In this document: positions 48,448 to 61,200 of the stretch, piece after piece
Layout: each line of letters starts with the position of its first letter
Numbering within the stretch: position 1 is the stretch's first letter
NCBI RefSeq assembly: GCF_030272615.1
Contig: NC_081411.1
Location: 834,074,136 to 834,138,135, forward strand
DNA from: Cryptomeria japonica
Lineage: Eukaryota > Streptophyta > Pinopsida > Cupressales > Cupressaceae
Direction: 5' to 3'
Length of the DNA: 64,000 nt
The notes under the pieces: model-generated
Told to the model about the DNA's origin: nothing
Databases searched by the model: none
What the model saw: only the letters and a program-made list of their open reading frames with translations
Made by a program: the position numbers and the translations under genes

Positions 48448-49671
48448 ATGGATTCTAGTAGTCTTATAAAACAATTACTTGTCACACTTGATGGTCTTGA
48501 TCAGTCCAAAGCCAAAGTCCGGGAATTGAAAACAAATCTTAAGGATGCTGAAAATTTCATTCAGTCATTGAAGGAGCAATTGAATAGGTCCAAGGAAAAG
48601 AGAAATGAGCTTGTTGATCAACTTAATCAGAAATAAAGTCTAAGCATGGATGATGAAGCCCTAAAGGAAAAGACAAAAGAATGTGAGAAACTTTCTAGAG
48701 ATAATGTAGTTCAGAAGAATGAGATGGAAGCCATTGTGATGAAATTGACAAGGGAGATTGAAGAAAAGATGAAGAATGAGGAAAATATTGCTCAGTCTTT
48801 GAAAGAAAAATCTAAAGAATGTTGCAGAGTTGAGAATGAGAATGGACAGTTGATGAGTGACCTTTAAGATACCAGAGAACATGAGAAAGATCTTGGAAAG
48901 CAGATCTTACTTCTTAAGTTTGATCTTAAAGTTGCAAATAGGTACAAAGAGAAGTTTTGGATTAGCTCAACCAATCTTGATGAGATGCTTGCAAGACAAA
49001 AGAATCTCAATGACACACAAGGTCTTGGATTTGAGAAGGGAGAAAGCTCCAAATCAACACTGTAGAAGAACAACTCAAGAAAGCCTCTGGTAAGGGCAAT
49101 GTCTATCTAGCACCCAAAATTTACCATTGACTATATTTAATAATTAGTTGGAAAGAAAAACTCATTGTATTTTAATTTTTAATTATTTAAAAAATAAGAT
49201 CAAATGGTAAATCTGGGTGCTAGATAGACAATGGCTCCGGTAAGGTAGCCTGATGCTCATAATTTCAATGACAACTGTTTTGTTTGAAATAAATTTAGTC
49301 ATATTTCTAGTTAATGCAAAAATAGGATGAAAAATAATGCTCCATCTTTCTTTGACCAATATTTTAAATGCAACAAATATGGTGATAAGGCAAATGAATG
49401 CAAAAGTGTAATAAATAACTTTCAAAATAGGAGAAATGTCAAATATTATGCATGTGGTAGGTTTGGACATGTTGTTGATCAATTCAAATCAAGAAGAAAT
49501 TAGATGAACTTTAGATCTATGCAAGGAAATGTTTGTTATGCTTGCAATAAATCCGGTCACATTGCAAAGTATTGCAGAAGTAGAAATGTGAATAGGAGAG
49601 GTCTAGAAGACAAGAACAAGAATGTGAAGCCAAATGAGAAGGGAAAAGCAAAAGTTAAAGAGAGCAGATGA
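48448..49671 (+). pseudogene. ORF1 of element A: coiled coil plus zinc-knuckle array, decayed
   Basis: From ATG 48448 (MDSSSLIKQLLVTLDGLDQ) the frame encodes a long heptad-rich, Lys/Glu-rich coiled coil, broken by TAA at 48634-48636 and 48865-48867. It is then interrupted by a 139-bp MITE (49096-49234). Downstream fragments give a series of CCHC knuckles: one intact (CYACNKSGHIAKYC, about 49530-49575) and decayed ones before it (CNKYGDKANEC, YYACGRFGHVVDQF). The same architecture is seen in ORF1 of element D. It could package element RNA, as gag nucleocapsid does, but has no recognisable capsid domain. Function is inferred only. Confidence 0.65.
49096..49234. mobile_element. Mutator-like MITE inserted in ORF1 of element A
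   Basis: The 139-bp AT-rich element has terminal inverted repeats (TGTCTATCTAGCACCCA and its complement, plus extension AAATTTACCATTGA, imperfect). It is flanked by CTCTGGTAAGG (49085-49095) and CTCCGGTAAGG (49235-49245), an 11-bp duplication with one mismatch. TSD length fits Mutator-like elements. Non-coding. Confidence 0.75.
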
Positions 49672-50188
49672 AGAAGACATGGGTTAAGAAGAGTGATGAT
49701 AATATAGTGAATGGGTCCACACTTGATTCCGGTGTAGGAACCTCATCTGGTAACTAAACTACGGCATCCGGCCTTGGGGGATGCAATCATGAAAATCCTA
49801 TAAAACCCTATGTTTGAGACCTATGCCCAATTTCAACAGTTTGTAGAGGTGTATGTGATGATCACATATGTTTATGATGGATTTTCAGGAGAATTCAAGC
49901 ACATTTGAAGATTTGGAGAAGAATTCCTGAGAGATACAAAGTATCTAGAAGTATTAGGGAAAAGAGCATTTATTATACCTAAAATTTAGGCCATGGAGGA
50001 TAAAAAGAAAATTAACCTATTCATTTCTCACTTCGCATTCAAAGCGAGAGAGAAGAAGGGTTCAGTGAAGCAAACTTTCCAAAGATTCAGAGCGAAAAGA
50101 AGAGTTGATGTGCGATCTTGCATCTAGTTGAAAGGTATTTATCTGTGAAACCCCTTCCGGTTAAAGTTTAAAATTTGAGATTGCTAAA

Positions 50189-52977
50189 ATGGCTGCATTT
50201 GGCACTGTGACTCCTTCGGTTGTTGAAATCACTGAGCGCAAATGACCAAACTTCAAGAACCATCCATTCATTTCGATGAAAGATGATCCTAAGAGTGCAT
50301 TTTTATTGGTGTTGTACGAAGTATTTCACATTGAAGCCATTAGGGTTTACATGCATTATACCATTGAGGAATTGGGAAGCTCTAACATGTTGAATCTTTA
50401 TAATAATGAACTATCTGATAAGAGTTCGATATTAAATCTGGAATTTCAAGGATTGGAAGACAAGGGTTTCACATAGTTTGTTAGGTTTCTATTGTTTTAT
50501 GAGAAAGAATGGATCTAGTACATATTGAGCCAAGTACATGATGAATTCATGTGGTTGGACAAGCCTCACAAGATCACCAAGACAATTATTCAAGTTGTGA
50601 TAGGATTGTGTGCATCTAGTGAGCTGCTAGATCATTGAAAGCACCGAAGAATGACATTGTTACTAATGTAATCAGGTCAAAATTTGACAAACGGGTGATG
50701 AAAATTAACGACATCCTGTAACGTGACATCAAGTTTGCACCAATGGTCATTGGTTACAAGATTTACTATTCCAACAAATAAACTTTTGTCTTTGGTATTG
50801 CTATATATGTTGCCTATGAAATGATGAGAAAAAATAAGAAATGATGTTTGTGAATTGCTCAGAAGTGAGCTTATTAAGAATCTAAAGAAGATAAAGGAAA
50901 ATAAGAAGCATCCGTTCAAATACAGAACCTTGATTCTATGCATATTCTTCTACTTCATGAGTGAGGTTCTAGGATTTGGGCAAGTGCAGTGGGCATTTGA
51001 TAGACCAGTAGGAGTTCAGATTTAGGAATACTCATACAATTCCGCTGACTCTAAGGTCCGGAATAAGAATCTATGGGGTTATTTAAAGAATTTCCAGAAG
51101 GAGATGCATGAGAGGGAAAGAATCCCTAAGACCATTGTGGATAAATATCCAGACACCATCTATTTTATGGTAGACATTGATTAGTGTTTGATGGGAGTAG
51201 TAGAACCCAGGACGGTATAGATTATGCCTATGGGTTATGAGGTTGAAGAATAGATTTTGGAACTGTATGCATAAGATTTGTTGAGTAAACCGGTGGATCC
51301 CTCTGAGGAGAGGTTCAGAACATATAGAGAGAAGAGCTTGAAACTACATCAACAATTCAAGAAGCCTATGATCCAAAAGAAGGTGAGGAAGGAGGTAGAG
51401 GCTCTTGCAGAGAGCATGGGGATAACAAAGGAAGCGGTCCAGAAAGCTAGAGAGAAGAACATTCTCTTTGAGGAACAAAATGTGAAGAAGGAGAATAAAT
51501 TGAAGGCATATTATCCTAAGCCTAAACAAACCAGAAGTACAACTCTCTCCTCCGATCCTGCAAAGCCTGCTAGCAAACCAAAACTATCAGCCAAGCGAGC
51601 CGGTGGTGGTGAGAAGATGAAAGACTGAAATAATATGTATTAGTTAATTTATGCTTTGTGATTATTGAAGATGATATTGAAAGGTTACTTAAGTTAGATA
51701 AGGATGAATTTCAGAGTAAGACCCGAGTAAATAAAATTATGTTCGGGAAAATAGATAAGGTTGTGAAGGAAACTGAGAAAATTTTGACAAACGTTTTGCT
51801 TGAGAATTAGTATGAAGTTAATCCAGCAAAATGTCAAGGTGAGTCTCATTTGGATTCATAGAATAGGCCATCATAAGAGGATCCAAAAGATGAGAAGACA
51901 AAAGATGATATTCCTTCTGTTCCGAAAAATGATCCAGCAGAAATCAATGTTTCAGAAGTGCAGACAGTTGAGCCTGAAGAAGTTAGGGTTAAGGATGCTG
52001 TAGGAGATAAGGATAAAGCAGAGGTGGATAAGGACAAGGATGATAATCCTCCAGTCACTAAATTACTAGTGAGGGAAGCAGAAACATAGATGTTTATAGA
52101 AAAGGTGCAGGTAGAGGTCAAGCAAGAATCAATTTTGGAAGCAAGGGACACTGCAAAGGTAGTGAAGGGAAAGCAAGTAGTGGATGATCCATAATTTGTG
52201 CAAGGACCGATTAACTTTGACTCTCTATCACCAATTTAGAAGCTTCAATTAGCATCATTTTCCCAAGCTAAGGCCAGTGAAGATCTATTGAGGTCTCATA
52301 CAACAAACAATATGTTGCTAACCTTGACATTCAATATTTTGTAAAATTTGATGCCCTCATTTTAAAAGGACACTTCAGACACTCCATCCAGACAATTAAA
52401 AAGTTTAATCAATTCTGTAGACACACATTTTGAGTGCTTGGAGAAATTAGCTAAGGAGAAGGTTCAAAATGAGTTTAATGTTAAGAGGCTCCAAACCTTG
52501 AGTAAGATGATTGCAAAAGATAGAGCCACATTAGGTACTTGTGTGAAGAGTATGCAACATGCATTGTTCAAAGGTGGAAACTTGTACAAATAATTCTTAT
52601 CACTGTCTAAGTTCATTGCGGATATTGAAAAGAAGTCTAAGGTGCATGAGGATGTGATAGAATGCATATCTCAGTCGGTTGATCCTTTGACAATTTCCTT
52701 GAGCACTCATAAAAATCAAGTAATATCATTTTTTGAGAAAATCAGAAGCCTGAGCCACGATCGAGAGAGAATAATTGGTAGAGTTGGAGAATTTAGGAGT
52801 CTCATTACTCCTAAGTTAGACATTATGCTTAGTTCCTTGAAGGATTCTCAAGATGCTCTGGCAAACAGTGATCTGACAGACCTAAAGACAACAGAAGCTC
52901 AAGCTTATCTTTTCAGTGGTCTGATAACAGTTTTGGAGAGCTTAAAGAAAGGCTGGGACAATCACTTGGACACATGA
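50189..52977 (+). pseudogene. ORF2 of element A: unknown protein shared with element D, decayed
   Basis: The frame begins MAAFGTVTPSVVEITERK (ATG 50189) and is broken by many stops and shifts, the first TGA directly after. Pieces align by eye with ORF2 of element D: HDEFMWLDKPHKITKTII against HDDFMWLEEQPFKITKEII, LILCIFFYF against LLVCMFFYF, and RIPKTIVDKYPDTIYF then VVEPRT...MGYEVEE against RIPPQLVEKYKEDICF then AVEPRT...IGYEVDF. Then come a Lys/Glu-rich linker and a helical C-terminal part (52642-52977). I recognise no catalytic domain. It is not gag, protease, integrase or reverse transcriptase. Confidence 0.6.
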
Positions 52978-53246
52978 AAGAATTCCCATGTAGAGATCTT
53001 CAAATTTTTGTGAGTATGTAAGGATTGTGTGTACATATGTGTATAACATTTTTGGTTTTTGGAACCCTACCTTTGCCATTGATGTCAAAGGGGGAGTGTA
53101 TAGTAGTGAAAATGTTGATCTTAGGGGGAGTCTTGATTTTTGGATTCTGGTAGTCAGATTTTTGGTTGCAGTGTATATATTTTGGTTTTGGTCTGACACT
53201 TAGTCATTTTTCACTAAGTGTTGCCATCAATTCCAAAGGGGGAGAA
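52978..53246 (+). other. 3' untranslated region of element A with repeated polypurine tracts
   Basis: Purine tracts at 53085-53098 (CAAAGGGGGAGTG), 53121-53130 (TTAGGGGGAG) and 53234-53246 (CAAAGGGGGAGAA). The last abuts the 3' LTR. The same multiple-tract layout occurs in elements G and D. Confidence 0.75.
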
Positions 53247-54040
53247 TGTTGGCAAGAGACACTACATTGATATTTAGATGTTGTCATTGATGGCAACTAA
53301 TGTCAGATATGTAATCCGTAGTTCATAATTCATTAATATCGGAAGATTGATTGAGTTTTGGTGAGGATCGATGAGAAGAAAGGACATATGATCTAGTGTA
53401 TATGTTTTTGCTGTAAAATCATTTGTGTTGAGTATTAGTATTGTGGATCTCAGAGATGCATTGAATTCATGTAATATGCCTTATTCCAGGTTTGTGGTCT
53501 CTGGTGATGAGTGTTGTGTAAATTGGAATATCTGGTAGACAGGTTTTTGAGTAGAACAGTGTTCATCAGTAGTAACGTGTGAAGATTCATTGTGCGGATC
53601 AATTTTGGAGATTGTTTGTATGTTTGAGGTTAGTGAGCCATGTGGGAAGCATGTGGTCAATTTGTTTTGGTCCGCTTGATTGTTTTGGATCAAATTAAGA
53701 CAACTTCGGTAACACATTTCATTTGTGTGTGATGTATTTTTGGACCGACATGGTCAAGATCTAAATTGAGGTTGCAAATATATAACACTAATTAATATGA
53801 TCATTTTGGTATACATGGTTTTGTGGGAAATGGTTGTGAGCGGTTGTTCACAGTTTCACATGCGCAAGTGAAAGATTTGAGCTCCAAAATACAATAGAAT
53901 ATCAGAATAGAGTAGTATAGCAGAGCAGAGTAAGATTATGTGTTTTGTGCTTAACTAAAACTATACTCAGGTATTTGTTGATGCTATTCAATAGTTCAAA
54001 CCTTCTTGTATCTTTTGTAATTTTTTTGTAACATAGTGAT
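53247..54040 (+). repeat. 3' LTR of element A, truncated
   Basis: Starts TGTTGGCAAGAGACACTAC and follows the 5' LTR for about 790 bp. It is cut off where minus-strand LTR sequence begins (TGTTAGAATC at about 54041), so no target duplication can be checked. Confidence 0.8.
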
Positions 54041-55070
54041 GTTAGAATCAATGAACACTGAGAGGGGGGGTGAATCAGTGTTCTACAATTTACAAGTTTA
54101 TTAAATTGATTCTTAAACCACCAGATGCATAGGAAAGAAAATAAAATGCTTAAACTCAAAGCAAACAACCTAACAACTGAGAGGGGGGGGGGGTGAATTA
54201 GTTGTCAATTAATTTCAATCCAAATATAACGTAACCAAACTTAATGCATAATACCAATAAACCAAACTTTATGTCGGTTGATAGTCTAACAGTTAATTGC
54301 AATACCGGTAATTTTAATGCATGAAACAGAAAGACAAATAACATTGACAACACATAACACATAGATTTGTACGTGGAAACCCTGTAAGGGGAAAAACCAT
54401 GGTGGGAAAATTTACCCACAATTAGATGATACTACTACAAATAGTATGTGTGTACAATATGGGTTCTGCACATGCAGAAAGGCCAACTGCCTAGAGCTCA
54501 CTGCTCAATCACAAAATGGGAGTCACACTGACTAGAATTGGATGGTTAAATCCAATGATAATGTACTGCTCAAAATAGCATCTTCATATGCTGGATTTAG
54601 TACTAGTTAAGCTCTGATTGCCTTCTCCAAACCTTCCTTGAATCTTCAAATGATGTTTGCATGTATAGCTTTGCTTATATTCGCATATACCTTATTACAA
54701 TCCTCTACCACTCCTACATAATCTCACAAATGAGATCTTACATATATACCAGAACCTAAGACCAAATGTCTAGGTCGGCTTACAAAGAATATTACAATTA
54801 AATCAATTACAAATGAATCAATATGTGATGCATCATGTCGGCTCAATGCATTTACAATAATAACAAATCATCTCCATAACGTGCTGTGCTGATCTGGAAT
54901 AGATAACGCTTACCAGTTCATGACCTAGACCTATTTGCCGGTAACAACAAATTTGCAAACTCGATTAGACCAATAACCAAATCACCAAAACAAAGTGTCC
55001 AAACAATGTTTTTGACATAACCAAGTAATCTCCAGATGATAACAGATCATCCTTAGTGCCGATGAACAAT
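54041..55070 (-). repeat. Minus-strand copia-type LTR sequence, left of element D
   Basis: Two LTR-end signatures on the minus strand (CCCCCCTCTCAG-type, at about 54060 and 54180) indicate two LTRs, one inserted in or beside the other. A TATA-like TATATATG lies near 54740, and a CCCACCATGGTTTTTCCCC block at about 54392-54410. It is interrupted at 55075 by element D and probably continues at 63122. Confidence 0.55.
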
Positions 55071-55075
55071 ATAAC

Positions 55076-56268
55076 TATTACTATTGACTAAGTTGTCATT
55101 AGTTTTATGTCCAAAGTCATTCTATATACTCTAGTCGGTTATTACTACCGAAATATTCAGTCGGTAAGCACAGCGCAGTCGGTTATAGAAGATACAAGTC
55201 ACAGAGTTTAGTATACACCGAGCAGTCTACTGAGTAACACTCTATGTCTACTGAGCAACAAAGATGGTATACCGAGTTAATACACACTGAGTGAAACGTG
55301 TTACTAGATTCATTGAACATAGACACATATGGGAAACGTGTTACAAAGATCGAGGAACAAGAAACCGTTATCACATTGGAAATTACACTTTAAGATTTTG
55401 TATGATTTTGAGGACATCTGTCCAATGAAATAATTTGTATGGTTATTCATTCGATGAATCATGTTTGTAAGATCGAAGCATGAACAGATCACTGTCATAA
55501 GAGATCTATTTATACAACATGAAATGAGAATCTAAATGTATGAAGTAAGACATGTGTGATAGGTAAGTTGAAAGGCAAAATCATGAGAAAGCACAATGTG
55601 TTATGACTGTTACGATTGACAGAGATATTCAAAGGTCACCGAGAAAGATTTCAGAGAATAGTCAAGGAACAAAGTAAACAGAAGGGTTTACCGAGTTGAT
55701 TTATCAATTATCGAGGTATGCTATAAGCAAGGTAATTTCATATTGAGCACATAGAATCTGCTGTAACATTTCAGATGTGAAGTTGCAGATATTTTGTAAG
55801 ATTTTGATTGTAATATTTTGAGCTATAAGAGAAACCTTTAACAGGGTAAAAGACTCTAACAAAGTCTATAGATTGTAAAGCCTTTAACCAGGTGAAACAT
55901 TTAGTATAAGTGTTGTAAAATCCTTTAGCAAGGTAGATCTAAAGATCTTGATACTCCTAATAGGGTAAGCTATCAGAAATAGCTAAACATGTAGCTCTAA
56001 CTGAGAAATCTTTATTATTGCAGTAGTGAAGTTGTGGGTGCCATCTCCACCACAGTTTTTCTCTCTAACAAAGAGTTTTTGCGTAACCAAAATATATGTG
56101 TTATGGAGTGAATCATGTATGATTGTTATTTATTTGTTTTAGCATTATATTATGTTACAACAGTTTTCAGTTTATGCTTAACAGTAGAGTTATTGTTGAA
56201 GAAAAGATTTGAAGTACTGATTCACCACTCCCCTCTCAGTACATTAGCTTTCCATATTGGGCCTAACA
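55076..56268 (+). repeat. 5' LTR of element D
   Basis: 1193 bp. Starts TATTACTATTGAC (the 3' LTR has TGTTACTATT, so the first G has mutated) and ends GGGCCTAACA. It contains a cluster of ACCGAG/ACTGAG motifs (55215-55290), and GATGTGAAGTTGCAGATATT, which is also in the LTR of element G. Confidence 0.93.
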
Positions 56269-56270
56269 AT

Positions 56271-56282
56271 TGGTATCAGAGC
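56271..56282 (+). other. Primer-binding site of element D
   Basis: TGGTATCAGAGC, 2 bp after the LTR, matches initiator tRNA-Met, identical to that of G and A. Confidence 0.9.
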
Positions 56283-56330
56283 TTGAATCTTAGAAAAGGG
56301 TTTAACTACCTAAAGAGAAAGATCTTATCA

Positions 56331-57687
56331 ATGGAAGGCTACAAACAATCTCGAAGAATTGTGAATCTTCAAAATGAATTGGATCATGCTAATCAAGTGA
56401 TTGCAGACATGCAAAAACAAATGCAAAGATCACTGAAAGTTAGAAGAAGATTGTCTGATGATTTGTAGGACTCACAAGAGCTGGTGGAACAAATTGAGAC
56501 ATCATCTGAGAATAGTATATCTGAAGAGACTGAAGAAATTATTGGAGCATTGAAAGAAAAGAATAAAGCACTAACTGAACAACTAAAAGTAATGAAAAGA
56601 GAATATGAGCATTTCAGCACACAAATGACTGAAAATCTTGATGCATTGAGGACAATCGAGGATAACATAAGAGATATAGAAAGAGAAAAACAATAGCTTG
56701 AAGCATTAGTGTCTGAAAAGAATGATGAAATCACAAGGATGACTGGATTTCAACAAAATCTGTCAGATCAATTGGGTTATGCACATCATGAAGCAAATTT
56801 GAAAGATGATGAGAATCAAGCATTGAAACTTGAGGTATCAAGGTTGACTGATGAACTTGAAATAGAGAAGAAATCCAAAGAAACACTGAAGAAGAGTTAT
56901 GAAGCATCAAAGATGTTGGATGAGCAACTGAATACAAAAAGACCCAATAAAGTTGCAGGACTCGGTTACAAAGGAAAAGACTCTACCGAGAAGGGAATCC
57001 ACACTACTGAGAGAGGAGAATCATCAAAGCAAGCTAAAAACAAGAAGAACATCAAAGGAAAGAAGCCTATTTGCAACTACTATGGAAAACAAGGACATAC
57101 TACCAACATGTGCCAAATCAGAAAAGGTAAGAAACCGAATGTCACTAGGTCCAATGGTTATTGTTACAATTGCAATAAATATGGTCACACATCTAACCAA
57201 TGTAGGACAAAGTCTGCTAGCAATTATCAGAAGGCAAAATTCAAAGATTTTTTATAAAAACTACAATAGATATGGACACAGTACCGAGAAGTGTTGGTTT
57301 AAGAAAAAGAACTATATGTAGTCTGCACATCAAGCAAATACTAGAAGCTACTGAACTCACATAGATCTTAACCGACAGTATATTGTAGTACCATGGGATT
57401 ATAATACAAGGATATGGTGTGAATGCTGTGGAAGATATGGACATATAAGTGCCAATTGCATGATAAGATTTGGAATGAACAACTAGAGATCATGGAGAAA
57501 TCCTGGAATGACATGATTTCATTGTCACAAAGTTGGACACTTGGCTAGAGATTGCAGAGATCAACCCAGAGGAGATACTAAGGAAATAAGAAGCAAATTA
57601 CAGATGATTTGGAAAAAGAAGGAAAATGTGTCAACTAATGAAGAAAGCACCTTACCTACCGAGTTAGGTGCATCTATTCCAAATTAA
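56331..57687 (+). pseudogene. ORF1 of element D: coiled coil plus five-knuckle CCHC array
   Basis: From ATG 56331 (MEGYKQSRRIVNLQNELDH) one frame stays open apart from TAG at 56466-56468 and 56694-56696 (both fit former Gln). It forms a long coiled coil of about 200 residues, then a Lys-rich linker, then zinc knuckles: CNYYGKQGHTTNMC (second Cys now Tyr), CYNCNKYGHTSNQC (intact), and, after a frameshift at the T run near 57250, YKNYNRYGHSTEKC (Cys lost), CECCGRYGHISANC (intact) and FHCHKVGHLARDC (first Cys now a stop). It ends at TAA 57685-57687. An array of five CCHC knuckles behind a coiled coil suggests an RNA-binding, self-assembling protein replacing a usual gag, but no capsid domain is recognised. 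It is only mildly damaged, consistent with recent activity. Confidence 0.8.
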
Positions 57688-58238
57688 TTGGTAAAGGTAT
57701 GAAGGGACTGCATTCTCTCAAGGTTAAATCTTAACAGTTCCTATTTTATCATGTACTTAATTCAAAATCTGCATAGCTAAGATGCATTAGCATGTTTGAA
57801 ATTTTTTCAAGTTTTTTGGAGCACTAGTCAAGTTGGTAAATGCAAGAAGCCTGTCAAGTCGGTAAATGCAGGAAGTTTGGCTACTCGGTAAAAGCATAAA
57901 AAGGAAGGTAAATTGGTTTAGTGGAATCGAGTGCATTTAATGTTTTCCGACCTAATTGCACGAAGCTCGATAAGGTAAAATGTGTACTTAAAGCTTTTAC
58001 GCTATCATTTTACACTTACGAAGTTTTCAGAAAGTAGAGCGAAGCGATTCAAAGGTGATCAAATCTCTTCCGAAGCGAAATTCAAGGTATTTATATCAAT
58101 CACAACGCATTGTCAATCAAGTTAACTGATCATATCAGTTGTGAATATCTATTTTATATTTACTAAGTGGAAAGCGTCTGCTAGTTAAAAGTTTTCAAAC
58201 CCTAAGGCTCTTTCGTTAGTGATTATCCATAGTTTGAA
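57688..58238 (+). other. Spacer between ORF1 and ORF2 of element D
   Basis: About 550 bp of non-coding sequence with ACTCGGTAAA-type motifs (57890). The equivalent spacer in element A is 49672-50188. It might carry an internal promoter or translation signal for ORF2; nothing specific is visible. Confidence 0.5.
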
Positions 58239-61200
58239 ATGGCTCCTAAGATTCCAAAAGCCGTTGTTGTTGAGAACATTGAGAATCCCTCACTGAAATA
58301 CTCACTACCTCCCAAAGTAGCATCTGAACCAGATGTTAAAACTGCATTTTCACTCATTCCGAATAGGGTTTTATTAGTTGAGGATGTCAGATTCTTCACT
58401 AAGTGTCATGTTGAGGAACTAGGTCATGTTGAGATCAAGGACATGCATGATGAATTGTGTGCCGATGGAAATCTAGATAGCAAGTTTGAACATATTAAAG
58501 TCAAGGGATTGACCGAAGCCCTAACCTACCCACGAGTCTTCAAACCCCAATGGGTTAAATTTGTTTTGAGAAGAGTTCATGATGACTTTATGTGGTTAGA
58601 GGAGCAACCATTCAAGATCACCAAGGAAATCATCCACTTGATCACCAGTTACCCTATTTTTGATCATGCCCGAGCTCAGAAAATGATTTCACAGAAGGAA
58701 TTGATCACTTTAACCAGAGTTGAATTTGATTGCAGAGGTCTGAAACTGAACAATGTCACAGATGCAAAGCTGAAGTTTGCAATTAGAGTCATAGGTTATT
58801 GTTTCTTTCAATCGGCAAGGGAAAACAATGTACCCTGTGCAGTTGTTGATTTAACATACAAAATTGTGAAAAAGGGTATGAAGATTGACCTATGCGAAGT
58901 GTTGTTGAAAAATCTGTTTGAAAATCTCAACATCATAAGGAAGCCGAAGAACAAGAACTCGGCAAACACACTGAAGTTTGGATCACTTCTGGTATGCATG
59001 TTTTTCTATTTTGAGAAATTCTTTCCATCAGTTGGTAATGTAGTTTGGGAGCTACACTGACCAATCACCCATCAAATCAATGACTTCATCAAACAACTAG
59101 GTGATAACTTCAATGAGATTATGGATTATTATTTTAGCAAGTTTCAGGAAAAGATGCATAACAGGCACCGGATTCCACCTCAGTTAGTGGAAAAATATAA
59201 GGAGGATATATGTTTTGAAGTGGACACCGACTACTGCTGTGTCAATGCTGTAGAACCAAGAACTCAATCTTTGCCGCCTATAGGTTATGAGGTTGATTTT
59301 GACATTACACAATAGCAGATAGATGCCTTTCTTGCACTGCCAAGGCATGCTACTGAGATCAGATACGATACATATGAAGAAGTTAAAGAAAAAGTTAAGA
59401 TGAGCATTGTAGTACCAAAGGCTACAAGGAAAGAAACAAAAATGATTAAAGCATTAACGAAGAAATTTAGAGAAGGTTCTTCCTCCACTCCTGTCAAGAG
59501 CATTCAAGTCATCATCGAGGAGGAATCTGAAGCCCAAGAAGCAGCTATTACATTGACCACCGAGTTGCCAAAAGGGAAAATCTTGAAAAGGAAGAAACAA
59601 GATACATCATAGGTATCACCGACTCCTTCAATAAAGGGCCCATACACTAGATCATCTGCAGTGTCACCGAGCAAGAAACAAAAAAATGTTGCAGTTCCAA
59701 AGGTAACAAAAACTTATAAGAAATCTACTCAGAGACTCATTTTGAATAAAGAGTCAAGTGACATAGAATCTGAAGACAAAATCAAATTTTAGATTGTCAA
59801 GAGTACAAAGGCAAATGTACATAGTGTTGATAATTTTTATGCAAATCTGAAGCAATATGGTGGATTTGGAGCATTTAGATATGTAAAATATGACTCCAGA
59901 TCTAATGCAGAAAAGAGACAAATAGAAGAAGCTGTAATCTGCACTCTTCTAAAATTCTGGTTGGTCCCATTGGAGTAACTAATTCTCTTCCAAAAGAATT
60001 GTATTTACATATTGACCACAGGTGGAAATATTCCATGGACTCAGAAAAATAGTTAAGAGAAAGAAGTCTGGCACATCTCTTTCCAGACATGTCGGTAGAT
60101 GAGATAAGTGAACATTTGAAAAACTGCCAGACAAACTTCCTAGTCAAGCAAAGAGCCTTGAAACTGATGAATGACCTTTATATTGAAGTAGAGAATGAAA
60201 CAAAAGAAAAATGGCAAGAAATCTTTCGAATCAAGAGTACTATTGATCAAGGTGAAGTTGAAATAGTGGATATCACCAAGCAAGATCCCGTTGAAACTAT
60301 ACAACCTGATGAGGATGTCATGGATACTGAAGTACAAGAACAGGAAATGATAGAAGGGAATGCTTATGCCAAATTGGTATCAAGTGAGTCAGTTTTGGAA
60401 CAAGTCAAGTCCTATCCTCCGGTAAGTCAACATGTTTCAACTGAGACACCTCAGAACACGGAACAAGGAAAAGAGGGTCAACAGTATACCAAAGGAGAAG
60501 CTACTTCTCAGACAGTTGGAGAACAGACTTCTCAAGTCCCAACAAGCACTGAAACTGTTGCCACCAAGACCCCAAGCAAGGAATCACCGAAGGCTATATC
60601 TGAGGCTAAAGAAACCTACAAAAGTGTTGTCTCTACTGAGCAACCTACCAAGGGTGAACCAGCCTCCCAAGCCATTGTATTAGTTCAACCGGTGAAAGCC
60701 TTCTCCTTTAAAAAGGAAAGAAAATGAAAAAGCATAGTTTCAAGTTAGATTTGTCAAAACCGATTGTGCTACCGAATGTAGACATATCCAAATTAAATGG
60801 GCAAGCACTTATTGAATTCGGTGAACTATGCAAAGCCAAAGCAGAACAAGAGAAACAAATGGCTATACAAAATAAAAATAGAGTACTTCAGAAGGTTAAA
60901 GCATTATTAACAGATATGCTACCTGAAGCTACCGTGACACAGATGCAGCCATCCATATTCAACTGGATGAACTCCTCACTAAAATAGAAGCATCTAGAGC
61001 AGACACATCTGCATACCTGAGCAAATTGAAGGACAAAGAGCTCACTGCCAAAATGATTGAAGAGATATAGAAAGCCATTGCTATCAGTAAAGTTAAGCTA
61101 GCTAGACTCATTGCTGAGTTGTCCCCTCAACTCAAACATATTCTTTATTTATTTCAAAAGCTCTGTACATTTTCTTTATTCATTAAAGATATCAAGAATA

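Larger units (their letters stand above)
40523..54040 (+). mobile_element. Element A: large LTR retrotransposon without pol, split by element C
   Basis: The 5' LTR is 40523-41533 plus its tail after the insertion (about 48265-48379). The primer site is 48382-48393, the interior 48394-53246, and the 3' LTR 53247-about 54040, truncated. Excluding element C it is about 6.8 kb. The interior has two decayed frames: ORF1 (coiled coil, zinc knuckles) and ORF2 (unknown, homologous to that of element D). No gag capsid, protease, integrase or reverse transcriptase is visible. Polypurine tracts before the 3' LTR (53234-53246, and earlier at 53085-53098) and the initiator-Met primer site show it used copia-type reverse transcription supplied in trans. 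Confidence 0.8.

Noticed and set aside
55183-55498. Minus-strand frames repeated at 62031-62346
   Set aside because: Identical because they are in the two LTRs of element D; no coding evidence.
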